Part shown: one piece after another, positions 60,531 to 64,000 of the stretch
Numbering within the stretch: the stretch's first letter is position 1
How the letters are laid out: every line of letters begins with the position of its first letter
NCBI GenBank assembly: GCA_964452645.1
Contig: CAYVMO010000014.1
Span: 1 to 64,000 of the forward strand
Origin: CAYXTW01 sp964452645
Lineage (GTDB): Bacteria; Zixibacteria; MSB-5A5; GN15; PGXB01
Direction: 5' to 3'
DNA: 64,000 nt
The notes under the pieces: generated by a model
Seen by the model: the letters and a program-made list of their open reading frames with translations, nothing else
What the model was told of the DNA's origin: nothing
Databases searched by the model: none
Translations under genes and position numbers: made by a program

Positions 60531-61712
60531 CTAACTCACAAACTCTATCGATCTTTTCAGGTTGGGATCCTTCACCGGTACCAGGGGGTGACTGCTGAAA
60601 AATCTCCAGAAAATAAATAGAAATATCCCGCCAATACCTATGACCGTAGCCCCGTCCATCCACGTCAAATGAATGCCGTGATAATGAAATGTCGGCATTA
60701 CTATCCAGTGAATATCCATCCAGTGCATGACCAGAATCCAGATTGTCATCACCGTCATTACAGATTTATTACGTTTGGTTGACTGCGGAAAAAGAATAAA
60801 AAACGGAATCACAAAATGCCCGAAAACGATTATAAGTGATACCGTTCTCCAGGAGCCTTCCCAGCGATGCAAAAACCAAACCGTTTCTTCCGGAATATTG
60901 CCGTACCAGATAAGTAAGTACTGCGAGAAGGCCATATATCCCCAGAATATAACAAAGGCAAACATCAGTTTGCCCAGATCATGATAGTGCTCCATCGTGA
61001 TCGACTCTCTTAAAACGCCGTTGTTTTGAAGGCGAATAATAATGAATGTCGTCAACGCCAGCATGGCCAGAAACGACCCGGAAAAAATATAGGCGCCGAA
61101 AATTGTCGAATACCAGCGGGCATCCAGAGACATCAGCCAGTCGAACGATGCCAGCGTCAGTGTTAACGCAAACAGTATCATCCCCGGCGCGCTGATTATC
61201 CTTGCCCTCCGGATCTGCTCCCGGGTCGCCGCTTCGTTTTGCTGCAGTGATAATTTGTTCAACAAAAAAGCCAAAACAATCCAGATACAAAAATAAAATA
61301 ACGCTCTAATAATAAAAAACGGGATATTCAAAAATGCTGCTTTGCCCATTAACAAATGATCCGATGCAACCACCTGCGGGTCACTCCAATCAAAAATATC
61401 TTTAATTCCGAATAATACGGGAATGAACAGAATAAGCATAAACGGTATGACCATCATCAGGCTCTCGCCGAAACGCCTTATAACGATGGACCATTTGGCA
61501 TTGACCAGATGATGCAGCATCACAAAGAATAAACCGCCCAGGGCAATCGTCATCCAGAAGACAAAGGCGACCAGATATGAATGAAAAAACTGCCGAGCAT
61601 CGGTAGTCCACCCGACGGCGGAAAGCACCAATCCGATAATACCGACTATCAGCGCTGTACTTCCGAATCTGCCCTTATCGGTCAGGCGATATGTCCGGTT
61701 GTCGAATTTCAT
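60531..61712 (-). CDS. actF: Alternative complex III subunit ActF (membrane)
   Basis: A 393-residue integral membrane protein with about ten helices, in the ActF family of quinol:cytochrome c oxidoreductases. The start is ATG 61712 (MKFDNRTYRL), 1 bp after the actE stop; upstream in-frame codons overlap actE. Typical segments are AFVFWMTIALGGLFFVMLHH, WSDPQVVASDHLLMGKAAFLN, and TLASFDWLMSLDARWYSTIF, which is diagnostic of ActF. It forms part of the membrane module that binds quinol with ActC. It is the fourth subunit of a cluster read leftward from beyond the window edge. Confidence 0.92.
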   Translation of the reverse strand: MKFDNRTYRLTDKGRFGSTALIVGIIGLVLSAVGWTTDARQFFHSYLVAFVFWMTIALGGLFFVMLHHLVNAKWSIVIRRFGESLMMVIPFMLILFIPVLFGIKDIFDWSDPQVVASDHLLMGKAAFLNIPFFIIRALFYFCIWIVLAFLLNKLSLQQNEAATREQIRRARIISAPGMILFALTLTLASFDWLMSLDARWYSTIFGAYIFSGSFLAMLALTTFIIIRLQNNGVLRESITMEHYHDLGKLMFAFVIFWGYMAFSQYLLIWYGNIPEETVWFLHRWEGSWRTVSLIIVFGHFVIPFFILFPQSTKRNKSVMTVMTIWILVMHWMDIHWIVMPTFHYHGIHLTWMDGATVIGIGGIFLFIFWRFFSSHPLVPVKDPNLKRSIEFVS

Positions 61713-61713
61713 C

Positions 61714-62349
61714 TTACTGTTTCGAATCCTCCCGAAATTCAACAGGGACATCGCCGGGCGATGCCTCATGGCTTCTCTGCAAAGCCCGCAAATATAAAAT
61801 AATCGACCATCTATCGTCGGTTGGAATTTGATGCTTGTACGACGGCATATTGCGAATACCGTTGGTAATAATATCAAATACATACCCGTCCGCGAATTGC
61901 CTGACACTATCGCTGTGAAAATCGGGACGTTCTGTAAAATCATAATCCGGTTTACTCATGACACTCAGGCCGTCGCCGGCCCGGCCGTGGCAAGGAGCGC
62001 AATAAATATTGAATCGTTTTTGACCTCTCGTCACTCTCTTCATCGTCACTTCGACCGGCGCCTTTTTGACGAAATTGCCTTTCTTATCTTTCCCGAAGTA
62101 ATATGCCGAATCCGCTCGAAGCCAGCCCCGTGCAACCGTCCCTTCAACCAGCGGCCGCATGGCGGCGCCGTTTTCAAAAAAATTGCTTTCCGCCTGAGCT
62201 TTATATTTCGGTTGATGATCCATATCGGGATTGGGATGAATCGGCGGCTTGCTTGAGATTTTTCCTCGCCCGCAACCCGAAATCAACATTACTGATAAGG
62301 AAAGTACAATCGAAAGTATAAAAAGTCTATAATATTTATGCAATAACAT
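61714..62349 (-). CDS. actE: Alternative complex III subunit ActE (monohaem cytochrome c lipoprotein)
   Basis: A 211-residue exported lipoprotein. The signal ends in the lipobox LISGC (residues about 21-25). The haem site CAPCHGRAGDG fits a class I cytochrome c, with a distal Met in NGIRNMPSY. The TVARGWLRADSAYYFGK segment is typical of ActE. The start ATG 62349 shares a base with the actD stop (TAATG), and AAGGAGAG precedes it. It would accept electrons from the ActA/ActB module and pass them to a periplasmic carrier or oxidase. Confidence 0.93.
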   Translation of the reverse strand: MLLHKYYRLFILSIVLSLSVMLISGCGRGKISSKPPIHPNPDMDHQPKYKAQAESNFFENGAAMRPLVEGTVARGWLRADSAYYFGKDKKGNFVKKAPVEVTMKRVTRGQKRFNIYCAPCHGRAGDGLSVMSKPDYDFTERPDFHSDSVRQFADGYVFDIITNGIRNMPSYKHQIPTDDRWSIILYLRALQRSHEASPGDVPVEFREDSKQ

Positions 62350-62900
62350 TACCGATAACTCTCCTTCAAAAGCTCGCAATTGGTTCCTCCGATTGCTTCG
62401 AGCAATTGCTTTGTTTCAGTCTCATCGAATTTTGGGTCTTCGGATAGAACACTTACGAAAAAGGCATCATCACTGACGCTTTCAAAACGCTCTGAATTAA
62501 ATACCGGATGATGCCAGCGCGGTAAGCCATTGAAAACCAGCATGCCAATCAGCGCCGTAAACGCCGACAGCAGCACGCCCAATGCGAATGTAATCGGGAC
62601 GTACGCCTGAAATGAAAACAGCGGTTTACCCGAAATAACCAGCGGATAATTGATCGTCGATGTCCACCATTGCAGCGCTAAAGCGCCCGATGTCCCGATT
62701 ATTGCAGCCGCTCCGATAACCCAGCCCAATTTCGAGCGACCGAGCCCCATCGCCTTATCCATGCCGTGAACGGGAAACGGTGAATGGCAATCGTACTTAC
62801 TATATCCGGAATCTCTCATTTTTTTCGCGGCTTTAATCAGCTCTCCCGAACTTCCGAATTTAGCGATGATGCCGATCGTTTTTTCGGTACCGCTATTCAT
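62349..62900 (-). CDS. actD: Alternative complex III subunit ActD
   Basis: A 183-residue membrane protein with two transmembrane helices (WVIGAAAIIGTSGALALQWW; VPITFALGVLLSAFTALIGM). The start is ATG 62900 behind GGAGGTGG, overlapping actC by 8 bp. The signature YDCHSPFPVHGMDKAMGLGR and the PLFSFQAYVPITFALG segment are diagnostic of the DUF3341/ActD family. Its function in the complex is structural, at the quinol-module interface. Confidence 0.93.
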   Translation of the reverse strand: MNSGTEKTIGIIAKFGSSGELIKAAKKMRDSGYSKYDCHSPFPVHGMDKAMGLGRSKLGWVIGAAAIIGTSGALALQWWTSTINYPLVISGKPLFSFQAYVPITFALGVLLSAFTALIGMLVFNGLPRWHHPVFNSERFESVSDDAFFVSVLSEDPKFDETETKQLLEAIGGTNCELLKESYR

Positions 62901-64000
62901 AACCACCTCCGGCGCCATGGTGCGGATCGGCTTCAGGCAGAACGCCCTTGATTTCCGTCATCGAGACCATCGGAAGGAATCTGATGAACAAAAGAAACAA
63001 GGTGAAGAACAAACCGAATGAACCGGCGAAAATTAAAATATCCCACAGGGTCGGTGCGTAATAACCCCAGTTGGCCGGAAGATAATCGCGCGATAGCGAT
63101 GTTACCACGATAACAAAGCGCTCGAACCACATGCCGACATTTATCAGAATCGAGGCGACAAACATAACCGGCACCGTCCGCCTCAGTTTCTTAAACCAGA
63201 AAAGCTGCGGAACCAGAACATTGCACGATATCATAATCCAGTATGCCCAGGCATAGTTTCCAAAAGCTCTGTTGATGAATGTAAACTGCTCATAAATGTT
63301 GCCGCTGTACCAGGCGATGAAATATTCGGTGGCGTACGAATAACCGACCATCATACCTGTCAGAAGCATTATCTTGTTCATTTTTTCCAGATGATTAATT
63401 GTAATAATGTTTTCGAGATTGAATACCTTTCGTGCGATAACCGATAAAGTCATCACCATCGCAAAACCGGAGTATATCGCCCCGGCCACGAAATAAGGCG
63501 GGAATATGGTCGTGTGCCATCCCGGAATAATCGAAACGGCAAAGTCGGTACTTACGACACTGTGAACGGAAAGCACCAGCGGGGTTGATATCCCCGCCAG
63601 AATCAAATAGGCAATCTCATAATGCCGCCACTGCCGATTGCCGCCCCGCCAGCCCATTGCAAAAATACCGAAAAATATTTTTTTGATTTTGCTTATCGCC
63701 CTGTCGCGCAGTGTCGCCAGATCGGGGATGAGTCCGGTGTACCAGAACAGCAGCGAGGCGGTAAAATATGTCCCGACGGCGAATACATCCCATAATAGAG
63801 GCGACCGGAAATTGGGCCAAACCATCATTTGACTGGGGAGCGGAGCCAAAAAGTAAGCAACCCAGATACGCCCGACGTGAATTCCCGGAAAGATCAGGGC
63901 ACAAAGCACCGCGAAAAGCGTCATGGCCTCGGCAAATCGGTTGATCGAGGTTCGCCATCGCTGACGAAGCAAAAACAGGATGGCTGAAATCAATGTGCCG
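62893..64000 (-). CDS. actC: Alternative complex III subunit ActC (NrfD-like), N-terminus outside window
   Basis: A partial gene: at least 369 residues of an NrfD-like membrane subunit, open to the right window edge, so the first ~100 residues are missing. Conserved segments are FPGIHVGRIWVAYFLAPLPS, SVHSVVSTDFAVSIIPGWHT and FPPYFVAGAIYSGFAMVMTL, typical of ActC. It binds menaquinol in concert with the iron-sulfur protein ActB, which together with ActA should lie just beyond the window. The C-terminus is His/Gly-rich (DPHHGAGGGYE). It overlaps actD by 8 bp. Confidence 0.95.
   Translation of the reverse strand, partial: GTLISAILFLLRQRWRTSINRFAEAMTLFAVLCALIFPGIHVGRIWVAYFLAPLPSQMMVWPNFRSPLLWDVFAVGTYFTASLLFWYTGLIPDLATLRDRAISKIKKIFFGIFAMGWRGGNRQWRHYEIAYLILAGISTPLVLSVHSVVSTDFAVSIIPGWHTTIFPPYFVAGAIYSGFAMVMTLSVIARKVFNLENIITINHLEKMNKIMLLTGMMVGYSYATEYFIAWYSGNIYEQFTFINRAFGNYAWAYWIMISCNVLVPQLFWFKKLRRTVPVMFVASILINVGMWFERFVIVVTSLSRDYLPANWGYYAPTLWDILIFAGSFGLFFTLFLLFIRFLPMVSMTEIKGVLPEADPHHGAGGGYE

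Noticed and set aside
61713..61943. N-terminal extension of actF
   Set aside because: It overlaps actE in the same direction but another frame; ATG 61712 starts the conserved ActF sequence right after the actE stop.

Overview
The window looks like chromosome from an uncultured, respiratory Gram-negative bacterium of the FCB superphylum, most like candidate phylum Zixibacteria or a relative. This placement is inferred. It rests on giant exported proteins ending in a 'QNYPNPFNP'-type C-terminal sorting domain, other exported proteins ending in a dockerin-like tail (GDVN...VNIFD...FLYL.GP.P), an alternative complex III operon, and a TPR-CHAT protease. The DNA is about 45-48 % GC by eye. No rRNA, tRNA, CRISPR array, insertion sequence or prophage was recognised.

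Left part (1-15.5 kb): two sigma-54 circuits. A disrupted B12-binding radical SAM gene lies at the left edge. Beside it is an enhancer-binding protein (EBP1, 768-2102), two TTGCA-N4-TGCAA palindromes and a near-consensus -24/-12 promoter (2253-2268). This promoter reads an operon (2286-6254) that resembles the 'orange protein' (ORP) complex of Desulfovibrio: three NifX/NifB-like cofactor-domain proteins, Gly/Arg-rich small proteins and two MinD-type ATPases with inserted 2x[4Fe-4S] ferredoxin segments. A methyltransferase follows. A second EBP (7041-8348), a universal stress protein and a NifX-DUF1847 fusion run leftward. A control region (10106-10630) carries sigma-54 promoters on both strands. 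Its rightward promoter faces a four-gene Hmc/Dsr-like transmembrane redox complex (10631-15544) whose NrfD-type subunit is fused to a six-CxxCH cytochrome c.

Middle (15.8-44.7 kb): a bacterial alpha-2-macroglobulin with PBP1C, then two large exported proteins on the minus strand (one with cohesin-like, dockerin-like and sorting domains together, one beta-helix protein). A decayed gene remnant and a DUF502 membrane protein come next. A long leftward run follows: SpeD-like decarboxylase, FemAB-like GNAT, ATP-grasp ligase, BtrK/LysA-like PLP decarboxylase, zinc ribbon, UPF0316 membrane protein, RLAN-domain protein, RimK-like ATP-grasp and a GNAT-C39 peptidase fusion. This looks like one or two undescribed amide-ligation pathways. 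A fasciclin protein, a TetR regulator with tandem operators, GalT, and an octaheme cytochrome c fused to a cytochrome b follow.

Right part (44.7-64 kb): a leftward operon of ECF-like sigma factor, small regulator, TPR-CHAT caspase-like protease and exported subtilisin. The subtilisin carries four copies of a cysteine-rich repeat that I do not recognise as a named domain. Twelve more copies form the body of a 1233-residue exported protein nearby. This sigma/regulator/CHAT set is my best candidate for an undescribed system, because it recalls the Craspase (Csx29-Csx30-sigma) logic without CRISPR. An FG-GAP protein and a thrombospondin-type-3 repeat protein with an exact 276-bp tandem duplication follow. 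The right edge is an alternative complex III operon (actC partial, actD, actE, actF, plus a small membrane protein).
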